The translations under genes and the position numbers were made by a program. A DNA stretch of 64,000 bases from an uncultured delta proteobacterium (GTDB lineage: Bacteria; Myxococcota_A; Polyangia; Polyangiales; Polyangiaceae). The notes beneath the pieces are model-generated. The model was given only the letters and a program-made list of their open reading frames with translations, was not told the DNA's origin and did not search any database. Within the stretch, counting starts at the first letter, position 1, and every line of letters begins with the position of its first letter. The stretch lies in the NCBI GenBank assembly GCA_903906315.1, contig CAIVJW010000181.1:1-64000 (forward strand), read 5' to 3'. Of this stretch, positions 15,490-24,903 are shown piece by piece.

Positions 15490-17352
15490 TCAGAGGGCGC
15501 GATCGTGCATGCGCCGGTACGCCCGCTCGAGCCCGCGCGTGAACGCGGCCGCGTCACAGAGGCTCGACGCGGCCATGCGCGCCCGCAGCGACGCGCGCAG
15601 CGACGCGAGCCTCGGCCGATCGGCGGCGAGCGCGGCCGCGAGCGCGACGTAGTCGTCGTCGGAGGCCGCGATGAGCGGCAGTCCCACGCGCGTGAGGAGA
15701 GAGACCCCGACCCGCGCCGCGTGCCGGTCGCCCGCCCGCACGACCGTGGGCACGCCCATCCAGAGCGCCTCGCACGTCGTGGTCGTGCCGTTGTAGGGAA
15801 ACGGGTCGAGGGCCACGTCGACGCGCCCGTAGGCCCCGAGGTGCGCGCGGTCGTCGCGCAGCTGGCCGGCGCACTCGACGCGAGCCGGATCGATCCCGGC
15901 CGCCTTCGCGCGGTCGAGGAGCGACGCCACGGTGCTCGCGTCCCCGAGACCGCGCGCCTTCAGCAGGAGGCGCGATCCGGGCACGGCCGCGATCACCCGA
16001 GCCCAGAGGCGGAGCGTGCTCGGTGAGATCTTCGCGGCCTGGTTGAACGATCCGAACGTGATCGGGCCCTCGGCCCCCGAAGGCGGCGGCGCGACGTCCG
16101 GGGCGTCGGCGGGGGGCTGGTAGCAGAGAAAGCCTGTCTCCAGGCGGACGAGCGCCTCCGAGCAGGAGTCCTCGGCTCCCGGCGGGTCGGCCTCGGCGTC
16201 GGTGAGGCGGAAGTCCATCGCCGCGACGCCGGTCGTGCCCGGGTAGCCGAGCCAGGTCACCTGCGTCGGCGCGGCGCGCGCGGCGAAGACCCCGAGCCGG
16301 TTGTGGGCCGTGTGGCCCGCTAGATCGACGAGCACGTCGATTCGATCGGCCAGGATGACCGCTCGCGCGCGGTCGTCGTCGAGCCCGACGAGGCGGCGGA
16401 AGCCGTCGCCCACGCGGGCGGCGATCCGGTCGGTGACGGCGTCGGGGCGCGGAACGTCGGCGTACACGAACACCTCGACGCCGGCGTGGTGGGCGAGGAC
16501 GGGCTCGAGGAAGTAGGCGACGGAGTGCTGGCGCACGTCGGGCGAGACGTAGCCGACGCGCAGCCGGCGATCGTCGCCGCCCGCGACGGTCGCACGCGCC
16601 TCGTCCCCGGGGCCCCGGATCGGCCCGAGGGCGGCCGCGAGCTCCACGTGGGCCTCGAGCAGCGCGCGCGGCGAGAGCCCGTCGGCGTAGTGGTGGGCAT
16701 AGAGGACGTTGGAGCGCAGGCCGGGCAGGTCGGGATCGAGCGCGATCGCCTCGCCATACAGCGCGATCGCCTCCTCGACATGGCCGGTGTCCTTCAGGAG
16801 CCCGGCGAGGTTGGCGAGCGTCGCGGCCGACGGAGGCCCCCTGCGGCTCCCCTCGCGCAGGCACCACGTCGCGTCCCCGAGCAGGCCGACCTCGCGGAGC
16901 GCGACGGCCGCGTTCTCGTACGACGCGCGGCGGGTCGGGTCGATGCCGAGCGCGCCGAGGTAGCGCTCGACCGCCTCGGGGGCGCGCCCTGCGGCGAGCA
17001 GCGCGTCGCCGAGCACGTGCAGCGCGGCGGCGTCGGTCGGCGCGTCGACCACGGCGCGCTCGGCGTGCGCGACCGCGTCGGCGAGGCGCCCGGCCCGAAC
17101 CAGGAGCGGCACCAGCCCGAGGCGGATCGCCGTCCGGCCGGGCGCGGCGGCGAGCGCACGATCGAGGTGCGCGACGGCCTCCTCGGTCAACCCGCGCTGC
17201 CCGAGGAGCATGCCAATCAGGTACAGCGCGTCGGCGTGGCGAGGGGCCTTCGCGAGGACCTGGCGGTAGGCCTTCTCGGCCTCCGCGAGGCGCCCCTCGC
17301 GATGCGCCACCGCGCCCCGCGCGAGGCGCGCGGCGAGGTCATCGGCAGCCAC
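15490..17352 (-). CDS. TPR-containing O-GlcNAc transferase-like (GT41/SPINDLY) glycosyltransferase
   Basis: 620 aa. The GTG at 17352 is chosen because GGGGAGG lies 5 nt upstream; a GTG two codons earlier would sit inside that site. Residues 1-240 are about six TPR repeats (for example EGRLAEAEKAYRQVLAKAPR). Residues about 260-620 are the GT41 catalytic half: RVGYVSPDVRQHSVAYFLEP, VDLAGHTAHNRLGVFA, TWLGYPGTTGVAAMDFRLTD, TFGSFNQAAKISPSTLRLWA and DPFPYNGTTTTCEALWMGVP. The family transfers a sugar from a nucleotide donor to protein Ser/Thr or similar acceptors, with the TPRs choosing the target. It is probably cotranscribed with the FkbM gene 63 bp upstream, hinting at a shared glycan or glycoprotein. 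The acceptor is unknown. Confidence 0.92.
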   Translation of the reverse strand: MAADDLAARLARGAVAHREGRLAEAEKAYRQVLAKAPRHADALYLIGMLLGQRGLTEEAVAHLDRALAAAPGRTAIRLGLVPLLVRAGRLADAVAHAERAVVDAPTDAAALHVLGDALLAAGRAPEAVERYLGALGIDPTRRASYENAAVALREVGLLGDATWCLREGSRRGPPSAATLANLAGLLKDTGHVEEAIALYGEAIALDPDLPGLRSNVLYAHHYADGLSPRALLEAHVELAAALGPIRGPGDEARATVAGGDDRRLRVGYVSPDVRQHSVAYFLEPVLAHHAGVEVFVYADVPRPDAVTDRIAARVGDGFRRLVGLDDDRARAVILADRIDVLVDLAGHTAHNRLGVFAARAAPTQVTWLGYPGTTGVAAMDFRLTDAEADPPGAEDSCSEALVRLETGFLCYQPPADAPDVAPPPSGAEGPITFGSFNQAAKISPSTLRLWARVIAAVPGSRLLLKARGLGDASTVASLLDRAKAAGIDPARVECAGQLRDDRAHLGAYGRVDVALDPFPYNGTTTTCEALWMGVPTVVRAGDRHAARVGVSLLTRVGLPLIAASDDDYVALAAALAADRPRLASLRASLRARMAASSLCDAAAFTRGLERAYRRMHDRAL

Positions 17353-17415
17353 GCGCACCTCCCCGGCCGGGGGGGAGCGGTCGCGCGCGGGCGTCGTCGA
17401 GCGCCGGCGGACGGA

Positions 17416-18906
17416 TCACGACGAGGCCCGGCGCGGCGCGGAGCGGTCGCTCGAGACGAGCGCGAGCCGGCGGTCCATCTCCGCGCACGGAAAGCCGAGC
17501 GTCGCGAGGATCTCGAGCGACGTGCGGACGTCCGGGCGGCGGCCCGAGAAGTACGTCGAGTACGCCCGCACGCGCTCGCGCTGCTCGAGCACGCACGCGA
17601 CCGTCCACAGCTCGAGGCGGTCGCCCGGGTCGAGGGAGTCGAAGCGGGGGCAGGCGGGGAGGAACGGCTCGCGAAGGGTGACCTCGCCCCGCTCGACGAC
17701 GAGCACGACCGCCTTCTGGAGGATCTCGAGCGCGACGGCGCGTGCGCCGAACGCCGCGGCGAGGCGCGCGCGGGTCAGGAGGCGCGCGACCTCGTCGGGC
17801 GCGCCGTCCGGCGCGATCGCGACCTCGAGCGCCGATTGGAGCGCTCGCGCGCGCACCGACGGATCGAGGTCCCGGCGCTGGCTCAGGCCGTAGCGCTCGA
17901 GGGCGGTCCGGTGGCGCGCCGCGGGGCCGCCCGCCTGGCCGAACCCGGCGTGGTCCCCGAGCCGCGCGACCGCGGGGATCTCGGCGACGACGGTCGACCA
18001 CGAGGGGGCGTCGGGGAGCTCGCCCTCGTCGGCGAAGCGCCGAGCGAGGAGCCCGCGCCTTTCGAGGGCGGCGGCGCGATCGGGCCGCGCCGCGAAGACG
18101 TTGAGCAGGTAGCCGTCGGTGTCGGTGCCGATCGGGTGCGGGACGAGCAGGCCGAGCCCCGGGACGAGGCGGTAGGTCGCGTAGCCGAGCGCGAGGAGCC
18201 GCTCGAAGAGGCCGCGGTTGACCACGGGACCGTGCTTGTACTCGACCATCACGAGCGGCTCGTCGCGCTCGAGCAGCCCTGTCGCGCCGTCGATCGCGCG
18301 GATCTCCTCGCCCTCGACGTCGAGCTTCACGAACGAGACGGAGGCGCAGCCGAGATCGCGGACGCAGCGATCGATCGTGGTCACGCGGACGCGCTCCGAC
18401 CCGCCGGCGTCGCCCGGCGCACCGGCCAGCGAGCTGAGCTCGCTGCTCGACCCCGTGTGCAGCACGGCCTCCCCCTCGTGGTCGGAGATGGCGCACTCGA
18501 GGACCTCGAGGTGTCGGAAGCCGTTGGCCTCGGCGCTCGCGCGCAAGCGAATCGCCGTCGCGCTCGCGGGCTCGACGGCGACGACCCGGCCCGTCGCGCC
18601 GACGGCGCGGGCCATGGAGAGCGCGTACACGCCGTGGTTGGCCCCGACGTCGAGCACGGTCTCGCCGCCGCCGAGCAGCTCGCGCACGAAGCCGATCTCG
18701 TCCTCGAACCAGTCGCCCTGCTCCTCGAGGACGTACGTGGTCATCTGGTCGATCGTGTCGGGCGTCGCGATGTGGACGCCCCCCGGCAGCGAGAGCCAGC
18801 GCGATGGGACGTCGAGCCGCACGGTCGACGGCCCCGGCGCCGCCGCCGCGGCTCCCGCACCGGCGGCCGCCGAGGGATCGCTTCCCGCCGAGGTGCCCGT
18901 TCGCAT
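17416..18906 (-). CDS. FkbM family methyltransferase with long C-terminal extension
   Basis: 496 aa. A SAM-dependent class I methyltransferase core lies at about residues 80-270, with ETVLDVGANHGVYALSMA as the SAM-binding motif I, VVAVEPASATA as motif II, and SFVKLDVEGEEIRAI, the FkbM signature. FkbM enzymes O-methylate sugars or polyketide hydroxyls. About 210 more residues of helical sequence follow, unlike a minimal FkbM protein. The N-terminus is Ala-rich. TAGCAT (18918-18913) lies 6 nt before the ATG and no Shine-Dalgarno is present. The pairing with the downstream GT41 gene suggests methylation of a sugar or glycoprotein. Confidence 0.88.
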   Translation of the reverse strand: MRTGTSAGSDPSAAAGAGAAAAAPGPSTVRLDVPSRWLSLPGGVHIATPDTIDQMTTYVLEEQGDWFEDEIGFVRELLGGGETVLDVGANHGVYALSMARAVGATGRVVAVEPASATAIRLRASAEANGFRHLEVLECAISDHEGEAVLHTGSSSELSSLAGAPGDAGGSERVRVTTIDRCVRDLGCASVSFVKLDVEGEEIRAIDGATGLLERDEPLVMVEYKHGPVVNRGLFERLLALGYATYRLVPGLGLLVPHPIGTDTDGYLLNVFAARPDRAAALERRGLLARRFADEGELPDAPSWSTVVAEIPAVARLGDHAGFGQAGGPAARHRTALERYGLSQRRDLDPSVRARALQSALEVAIAPDGAPDEVARLLTRARLAAAFGARAVALEILQKAVVLVVERGEVTLREPFLPACPRFDSLDPGDRLELWTVACVLEQRERVRAYSTYFSGRRPDVRTSLEILATLGFPCAEMDRRLALVSSDRSAPRRASS

Positions 18907-18987
18907 CGCGCCATGCTAGCGGCGCCCGCGTCGCGCGCGTCCCCGAAAGACGCCCCGCCACCCCAGCGGCGGCTCGCGGCGGGTGGG

Positions 18988-21681
18988 CTAGGCGTCGGCC
19001 CAGCTCGCCGCGTAGCCGGCGTCGACCACGAGCGGCACGTCGAGGTCGGCCACCGTCTCCATCGCGCGCGTGACCTTCGCCTTCGCCTCGTCGGCGAGCG
19101 CCTCGGGCACCTCGAAGGCGAGCTCGTCGTGCACGGTCAGCACCATGCGAGCGCCGGGCACGACCGGCTCGGCGAGGCGCACCATCGCCAGCTTGAGCAG
19201 GTCGGCCGCGGTGCCCTGGATCGGCGTGTTCTGCGCGACGCGCTCGGCGTACGAACGCCGGAACGCGTCGGCGCTGCGCAGATCGGGCAGGTGGCGCACG
19301 CGGCCGAAGAGCGTCCTGGTCTGCTCGGTGCGGCGCGCCTCCAGCATCGTCCGGTCGAGGAACTCGCGCACCCCCACGTAGCGCGCGAAGTACGCCTCGA
19401 TGAAGCGCGCGGCCTCGGCGCGCGGGATCGTGAGGCGCTTGGCGAGCGCGACCTCACCCATGCCGTAGATGACGCCGAAGTTGATCGTCTTCGATCGGCG
19501 GCGCATCTCGTCGGTCACGCCGTCCGCCGCGACGCCGAAGATCTCCATCGCCGTGCGCACGTGCACGTCTTGCCCCGTGCGGAAGGCGTCGACGAGCACC
19601 GGGTCCTTCGACAGGTGCGCCAGCACGCGCAGCTCGATCTGCGAGTAGTCGGCCGAGAGGAAGACCGCGCCCGGCGGCGCCACGAACGCGCGCCGGATCG
19701 ACCGGCCAAGCGCGGTGCGCACCGGAATGTTCTGCAAATTCGGGTCGTTCGACGAGATGCGGCCCGTCGCCGCGACGGCCTGCGTCCAGTGCCCGTGGAT
19801 GCGGCCCGTGTCGGGGTTCACGAGCTTCGGCAGGGCGTCGACGTAGGTGCCCTTGAGCTTGGCGATCGCGCGGTGCTCGAGCACGAGGCCCGGCAGCGGG
19901 TGATCGCCGACGATCGCCTCGAGCGCGTCGGCGTCGGTCGATCGGCCGGTCTTCGTCTTGCGGCCCGCCTTCAGGCCGAGCTCGTCGTAGAGCAGCGCCT
20001 CGAGCTGCTTGGGCGACGCGAGGTTCACGTCGTGGCCGGCGGCCTCGCGCGCGCGAGCCTCGATCGACGCGATCTCGGCCGTCATCTCGCGCCCGATCGC
20101 CTCGAGCGCGCCGAGGTCGACGAGCACGCCGACGCGCTCCATCTCGGCGAGCACCGAGGAGAGCGGCAGCTCGACCTCGGCGAGCAGCTTCTCGAGGCCC
20201 GCGCTCGCGACGCGCGGCGCCTGCGCGTCCGCGAGGCGCAGGGCGAGGTCGGCGTGCTGCCCGGCCCAGGTGGCCGCCTCGCCGAGCTCCACGTCGTCGA
20301 GGCCGCGCTGGGGCTGGCCGCGCTTCTTGGGTGCGAGCGCGTCGAAGGGCGAGAGCTTCGCGCCGATCTCGCGATCGGCCAGGGGGGCGAGGTCGTTGTC
20401 GGCCTCGGGATCGATCAGGTAGCTCGCGAGCATCGTGTCGAAGCGGACGCCGAGGAGGGGCAGCCCGACGCGCGCGCCGAGCACGGCCGCGAACTTCGTG
20501 TCGTGGCCGATCTTCGGGAAGCTCGGGTCGGCGAGCAGCGGGCCGAGGACGGCCCTCACGTCGGCGATCGAGAGCTGCGCCGGCGCGCCGAGGTAGCGGT
20601 GGCCGACCGGCACGTAGACGGCGTGGCCGGGCGTGCACGCGAGCGCGAGGCCGACGACCGCGGCGCGCATCGGCTCGCGGCTCGTCGCGTGCAGCTCGAC
20701 GGCGAGGCGCCCGGCCGCGCGCGCCTCGGCCACGAACGCCTCGAGATCGCCGCGATCGAGGATCGGGCGCGAGGTCGCGGTGGCGGCCGGCGGCGCGTGC
20801 ACGGCCTTGAGGAAGCGCCCGAAGCCGAGCTCGGTGAAGAGCGCGCGGAGCCGATCGGTGTCGGCACCCTCGTAGCGGAGAGCCTCGAGATCCATGTCGA
20901 TCGGCAGGTCCGTGTACAGCGTGACGAGCTTCTGCGACAGGCGCGCCTCGGCCTCGTTTTCGCGCAGCGCCTCGCGGGTACGCGGCTTCTTCACCTCGTC
21001 GAGGCGCTGGTAGATCGCCTCGAGCGACCCGAACTGCGAGAGCAGGTCGGTCGCGGTCTTCTGGCCGACGGTCGGCACGCCGGGCACGTTGTCGACCGCG
21101 TCGCCGACGAGCGCGAGGAGGTCGCGCACCTGCTCGGGCGGCACGCCGAGCTTCGCCTGCACCTCGGCGGGGCCGAAGACCTTGTCGCGCATGGCGTCCC
21201 AGAGAAAGACGCGCCCGTCGTCGACGAGCTGCATGAGGTCCTTGTCCGACGAGGCGACGACGACGCGCAGCCCGCGCTCCTTCGCGCGCCCGACGGCGAC
21301 GGCGATGAAGTCGTCGGCCTCGTAGCCCTCGCCCACGAAGACAGGGATCCGATACGCATCGACGATCTGGCGGCAGCGTTCCATCTGCGGGCCGAGGTCG
21401 GGCGGCGGCGGGGGGCGATGCGCCTTGTAGCGCGCGTCGAGCGCGTCGCGGAACGTCTTGCCGGGCGAGTCCATCGCGACCGCGAGCAGGGCCGGCTTTC
21501 GCTCCTCGACGAGCTTCGTGAGCATGCCGACGGTGCCGTAGACCGCGTGCGTCGGCTCGCCCGTCGGGCTCGTGAGCGGCGGGAGCGCGTGGTACGCGCG
21601 GAAGACGTAGCCGGAGAGGTCGACGATGTAGAGGACGTCGGGGGCGCCCGGCGGCGGAAGCTCGGTCGGCTTGGTGGTCAT
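18988..21681 (-). CDS. polA: DNA polymerase I with degenerate 3'-5' exonuclease domain
   Basis: 897 aa; the ATG at 21681 gives MTTKPTELPP. It fills gaps and removes RNA primers. The N-terminal 5'-3' nuclease (about 1-290) is intact, with VLYIVDLSGYVFRAYHAL, GYEADDFIAV and VASSDKDLMQLV. The polymerase motifs are intact: A, SADYSQIELRVLAHLSKD; B, RRRSKTINFGVIYGMG; C, LTVHDELAFEV. The middle domain keeps the fold, but by alignment to E. coli Pol I every proofreading residue is changed: Asp355 to Glu, Glu357 to His, Asp424 to Ala, Tyr497 to Trp and Asp501 to His. Proofreading should be absent, as in Taq polymerase. There is no Shine-Dalgarno; TATGCG is 12 nt upstream. Confidence 0.97.
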   Translation of the reverse strand: MTTKPTELPPPGAPDVLYIVDLSGYVFRAYHALPPLTSPTGEPTHAVYGTVGMLTKLVEERKPALLAVAMDSPGKTFRDALDARYKAHRPPPPPDLGPQMERCRQIVDAYRIPVFVGEGYEADDFIAVAVGRAKERGLRVVVASSDKDLMQLVDDGRVFLWDAMRDKVFGPAEVQAKLGVPPEQVRDLLALVGDAVDNVPGVPTVGQKTATDLLSQFGSLEAIYQRLDEVKKPRTREALRENEAEARLSQKLVTLYTDLPIDMDLEALRYEGADTDRLRALFTELGFGRFLKAVHAPPAATATSRPILDRGDLEAFVAEARAAGRLAVELHATSREPMRAAVVGLALACTPGHAVYVPVGHRYLGAPAQLSIADVRAVLGPLLADPSFPKIGHDTKFAAVLGARVGLPLLGVRFDTMLASYLIDPEADNDLAPLADREIGAKLSPFDALAPKKRGQPQRGLDDVELGEAATWAGQHADLALRLADAQAPRVASAGLEKLLAEVELPLSSVLAEMERVGVLVDLGALEAIGREMTAEIASIEARAREAAGHDVNLASPKQLEALLYDELGLKAGRKTKTGRSTDADALEAIVGDHPLPGLVLEHRAIAKLKGTYVDALPKLVNPDTGRIHGHWTQAVAATGRISSNDPNLQNIPVRTALGRSIRRAFVAPPGAVFLSADYSQIELRVLAHLSKDPVLVDAFRTGQDVHVRTAMEIFGVAADGVTDEMRRRSKTINFGVIYGMGEVALAKRLTIPRAEAARFIEAYFARYVGVREFLDRTMLEARRTEQTRTLFGRVRHLPDLRSADAFRRSYAERVAQNTPIQGTAADLLKLAMVRLAEPVVPGARMVLTVHDELAFEVPEALADEAKAKVTRAMETVADLDVPLVVDAGYAASWADA

Positions 21682-21739
21682 GCGGCGCCGAACCGCATAG
21701 CGCACGTCGGCCGCGCGCACGAGGGCGGAGCGCGCGCGA

Positions 21740-22456
21740 TCAGCCGCGCAGGCGCGCGATTTCCGCCCGGAGCCGCGCGACCTCCGCGTCGGCGGCGGCG
21801 TGCGCGGCCTCGGCAGCCGCGCGCGCGGCCTCGGCGGCGTCGGCGCGCTCCGCGTCGGTCGGCACGAGGTCGTCGCCTCGGGGGCCGGTCGCGATCCGCA
21901 GGCGCAGCGCGTCGCCCTCGCCGACCGCCCTCAACCAGCAGCCGAGCACCCGCGATCGCACGCGGTCGCCGTCGGTGTGCCGGACGATCGCGAAGCTGCC
22001 GTCCTTGGCGCGCCGATAGACCTGGAAGCGGGGCCGCCCGGAGGGCGAGGGCCACGTGGCGTCGAAGATCACGAGCTCGCGAGCGCCGATCTCGTCGTAG
22101 CGGAGCGGCGAGAGCGTGTCGTCCTTGCGCCCGACCCCCGAGAGGACGTCGACCGCGAAGCTCGGCGGCGCGCCCTGCTCCCACAGCTTCCAGCACGGCG
22201 GCGCGAGGCCCGGGTCGACGCCGGGCAGGACGTAGAGATCCGGCGCGACGCAGATCGTGGGCGCGTACTGCACCCAGTAGATGAAGTTGTCGGCGCCGAC
22301 GCAGGCGCGCACGCCGCGCGTGGCGAGCCACCGCGCCACGAGCGGCCGGAGCTGGTCGACGATCAGCCCGTGGAGCATCCCTTCCGGCATGTCGTCCTCG
22401 ACCGGGTAGAAGGTCGGGTCGACGAGCGGGCGCCTTGCTGCCGTCATGGGGACCAT
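21740..22456 (-). CDS. Uma2-like (DUF820) PD-(D/E)XK-type protein with coiled-coil tail
   Basis: 238 aa from the ATG at 22456, which has GAGG 4 nt upstream; a second ATG three codons later (22447) is possible. The core (about 10-190) follows the Uma2 layout: EDDMPEGMLHGLIVDQL, an APDLYVLPG segment matching the PD of the nuclease fold, then FAVDVLSGVGRKDD where the family usually has EV-x-SPS, so the acidic residue here is Asp. A helical Ala/Glu coiled coil (ADAAEAARAAAEAAHAAADA onward) ends the protein. The family is abundant in cyanobacteria and myxobacteria and is often called a putative endonuclease, but activity is unproven. Confidence 0.8.
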   Translation of the reverse strand: MVPMTAARRPLVDPTFYPVEDDMPEGMLHGLIVDQLRPLVARWLATRGVRACVGADNFIYWVQYAPTICVAPDLYVLPGVDPGLAPPCWKLWEQGAPPSFAVDVLSGVGRKDDTLSPLRYDEIGARELVIFDATWPSPSGRPRFQVYRRAKDGSFAIVRHTDGDRVRSRVLGCWLRAVGEGDALRLRIATGPRGDDLVPTDAERADAAEAARAAAEAAHAAADAEVARLRAEIARLRG

Positions 22457-23019
22457 CGTACCTCGCGGCGCGGCTCTGGGCAGGCGGCGTGCCGCGGCAC
22501 GCACCGCGCCGAAACGCCCGAAGAACCCGGCCTCGTCGCGGCTGCGCGGCGTGCGCGCGGCAGGCGGCCGCCATGGCGGATTCGCTGTCCGCCACCTCCC
22601 CCTCGGGCGCGCGCGCGAACGCCTCGCGCCGCCGGGCGCGCTCGTCGCCGCGCCGATCGGCCTCGCGGCGACGGCCCGACGGCGGACGTCGTCGACCCGG
22701 CGCGGACCTCGGAGGGGCCGACGGTCGGGGGGCACCTCGCATCGCAACGAACCGCCTGCTTTCAGGCCGTGCCGGCCGCTCGGCGTTCGCCGACAGGGAC
22801 CGGCGGACGGCCCGACCGAGGCGGAGCGAGCCGGCCCGCGGCGTGTCCCCGAGGCGCTCCGGGCCGGCCGTCGCGCCGTGGCCCGGCGCACAGAGCTCGC
22901 GGCTGCCCCGGTTCGTCGCCCGGCAAAGTGACCCTCGCGGAGCTTCCCCTCGATCGAAAGGGGGCCGCCTGACGTAGGCTCGGGCGCCCCGCCGGACCTT
23001 CGCCGCTCGAGCTCGCGCC
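22457..23019. other. Divergent intergenic region, no feature recognised
   Basis: 563 bp between the Uma2-like gene and the diguanylate cyclase. Open frames on both strands are Arg/Ala/Pro-rich with no domain, signal peptide or Shine-Dalgarno, and are judged to be GC artefacts. No RNA gene, repeat or convincing promoter was found. Confidence 0.4.
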
Positions 23020-24903
23020 GTGCCCCACGACGCTCCGACAGCCACCGCCCTCGACCTGCCGCGCGCGCTCCGCCCGAGGCGCGTCCTCGCCTCCGCGCGG
23101 CGCGGCCTGATCGCGATCGCGATCGCGCTGGCCTCGGCCTCGGGAGCCACCGTCGCCTCGGCGGAGCCGGACCTCGAGGTCGCGCGATCGCGGTACATCT
23201 TCCTCGGAAACGAGAGCCGTCCGCCGCTGGTCTACAAGGAAGGCGGGCAGCCGATCGGCGTCGTGGTCGACCTCGCGCGAGCGATCGCCGACAAGGCCCT
23301 GCTCGACGCCGAGGTCCGCGCGACAGCGTGGTCCGACGCCCAGCGCGACGTCCAGACCGGCGCCGCCGACGCGCTCCTGCTGGTCAACAAGGACCCCGAG
23401 CGCGAGCGCCTCTACGACTTCTCGGACCCGCTCCTCGACACCGAGTTCTCGATCTTCCGCAAGGACGACCGCATCGACGTGAACGGCGTGGAGTCGCTCC
23501 GCGGGCGCACGGTCGGCGTCGAAGCCGGCGGCTACTCGGCGCTCCTGATGGCCCGCTACCCGCAGGTTCACCAGCGGACGGTCCCCGACTTGAACGTCGG
23601 ATTCCGCCTCCTCTGCGAGGGCCAGCTCGACGCGCTGCTCACCGACCGCTGGGCCGGCGAGTTCGCGCTCGCCCAGGGCAAGGTGACCGGCGTCCGCGTC
23701 GTGGAGGAGCCCGTCGACCGGACCTCCTCGTGCATCGCCGTCCGCAAAGGCAACGACGACCTGCTCGTGCGCATCAACGACGGGCTGCGACGAGCCCGCG
23801 TGGACGGCACCATGCAGCGGATCCTGGACCGCTGGAAAGGCCAGCACGTCGTCTACGTCCTCGAGCGGGACTATGGCTGGTACCGGCTCTCCATGGCCCT
23901 GGCCGTGGTGGCGCTCGCGCTCGCCGCGGTGGTCTACTTCGACGCTCGGAAGATCGCCCGCGCCAAGCGCGCGCTCGCCGAGGAGGCGCGCCGGACCCGC
24001 GCGATGCTCGAGGACCTGCCGCTCCCCGTGAGGTGCTCGTCGCTCGACCCCGACGGGCGCATCGTCTTCGTCAACGACCAGTTCGTCGAGACGTTCGGCT
24101 ACACGCTGGCCGACGTTCCGACGGTCGACGAGTGGGCGCGCAGAGCCTACCCCGACGAGCCGTACCGCACCGACAACCGCGCGTGGTGGAACGCGGCGAT
24201 CCACGACGCGATCAAGCGACGGGCTCGCATCCCCCACCGGGAGCTCTCGGTGACGACCCGGGACGGCACGACGCTCGACGTGCTCTGCACCGCGTCGATC
24301 TCGGGCGACCAGCTCATCGTGTCGTTCCTCGACGTGACCGAGCGCAAGCGCCTCGAGGCGAGCGTCCGCGAGCTCGCGTTCCGCGACCCGCTCACCCACC
24401 TCGCCAACCGCCGCCTGATGGAGGAGCACCTCGGCCAGGCCATGGCGACGTGCCGTCGATCGGGCCTCTTTGGCGCCCTGCTGGTCATCGACCTCGACAA
24501 CTTCAAGCCGCTCAACGACGCGCACGGCCACGGGACGGGCGACCGGCTGCTCGTCGAAGTGGCCCGGCGGCTCACCTCGAGCGTCCGACAGTGCGACGTC
24601 GTGGCCCGCTTCGGCGGCGACGAGTTCGTGGTGGTGCTCGGCGGCGTCGACGCCGACGAAGCCGTCGCGCAGGGCGGGGCCGGGACGGTCGCCGAGAAGA
24701 TCGCGCGGGCGGTGTCGGCGCCCTACCTGCTGAAGGTCGGCGCGGAGGAGTCGCCCCTCGATCACCGGTGCTCCGCGAGCATCGGCGTCGCGCTGTTCGG
24801 CCGGGACGACCTGACGCGCGATCAGCTGTTTTCGCGCGCGGACCGGGCGATGTACCAGGCCAAGAAGGCCGGCCGGGGCCAGGTGCGCTTCCACGCCGAG
24901 TGA
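23020..24903 (+). CDS. Diguanylate cyclase with periplasmic solute-binding (SBP_bac_3) and PAS sensors
   Basis: 627 aa, GTG start. A signal anchor or signal peptide is followed by a periplasmic substrate-binding domain (about residues 55-285; RPPLVYKEGGQPIGVVVDLA, NKDPERERLYDFSDPLLDTE, LRGRTVGVEAGGYSALLM) of the type that binds amino acids. A TM helix lies near 290-312, a PAS-like domain at about 325-440 (DPDGRIVFVNDQFVETFGYT), and GGDEF at about 445-627. The active site GGDEF is at residue 532 and the I-site RQCD at 523-526, so synthesis of c-di-GMP with feedback inhibition is expected. It probably converts an extracellular amino-acid-like signal into c-di-GMP. Confidence 0.94.
   Translation: MPHDAPTATALDLPRALRPRRVLASARRGLIAIAIALASASGATVASAEPDLEVARSRYIFLGNESRPPLVYKEGGQPIGVVVDLARAIADKALLDAEVRATAWSDAQRDVQTGAADALLLVNKDPERERLYDFSDPLLDTEFSIFRKDDRIDVNGVESLRGRTVGVEAGGYSALLMARYPQVHQRTVPDLNVGFRLLCEGQLDALLTDRWAGEFALAQGKVTGVRVVEEPVDRTSSCIAVRKGNDDLLVRINDGLRRARVDGTMQRILDRWKGQHVVYVLERDYGWYRLSMALAVVALALAAVVYFDARKIARAKRALAEEARRTRAMLEDLPLPVRCSSLDPDGRIVFVNDQFVETFGYTLADVPTVDEWARRAYPDEPYRTDNRAWWNAAIHDAIKRRARIPHRELSVTTRDGTTLDVLCTASISGDQLIVSFLDVTERKRLEASVRELAFRDPLTHLANRRLMEEHLGQAMATCRRSGLFGALLVIDLDNFKPLNDAHGHGTGDRLLVEVARRLTSSVRQCDVVARFGGDEFVVVLGGVDADEAVAQGGAGTVAEKIARAVSAPYLLKVGAEESPLDHRCSASIGVALFGRDDLTRDQLFSRADRAMYQAKKAGRGQVRFHAE

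Noticed and set aside
16486-22284. 1932-codon open frame on the plus strand
   Set aside because: It lies antisense to the GT41, FkbM, polA and Uma2 genes. Its composition is Arg/Ala/Glu-rich with no domains, as expected from GC-saturated third positions of the real genes.
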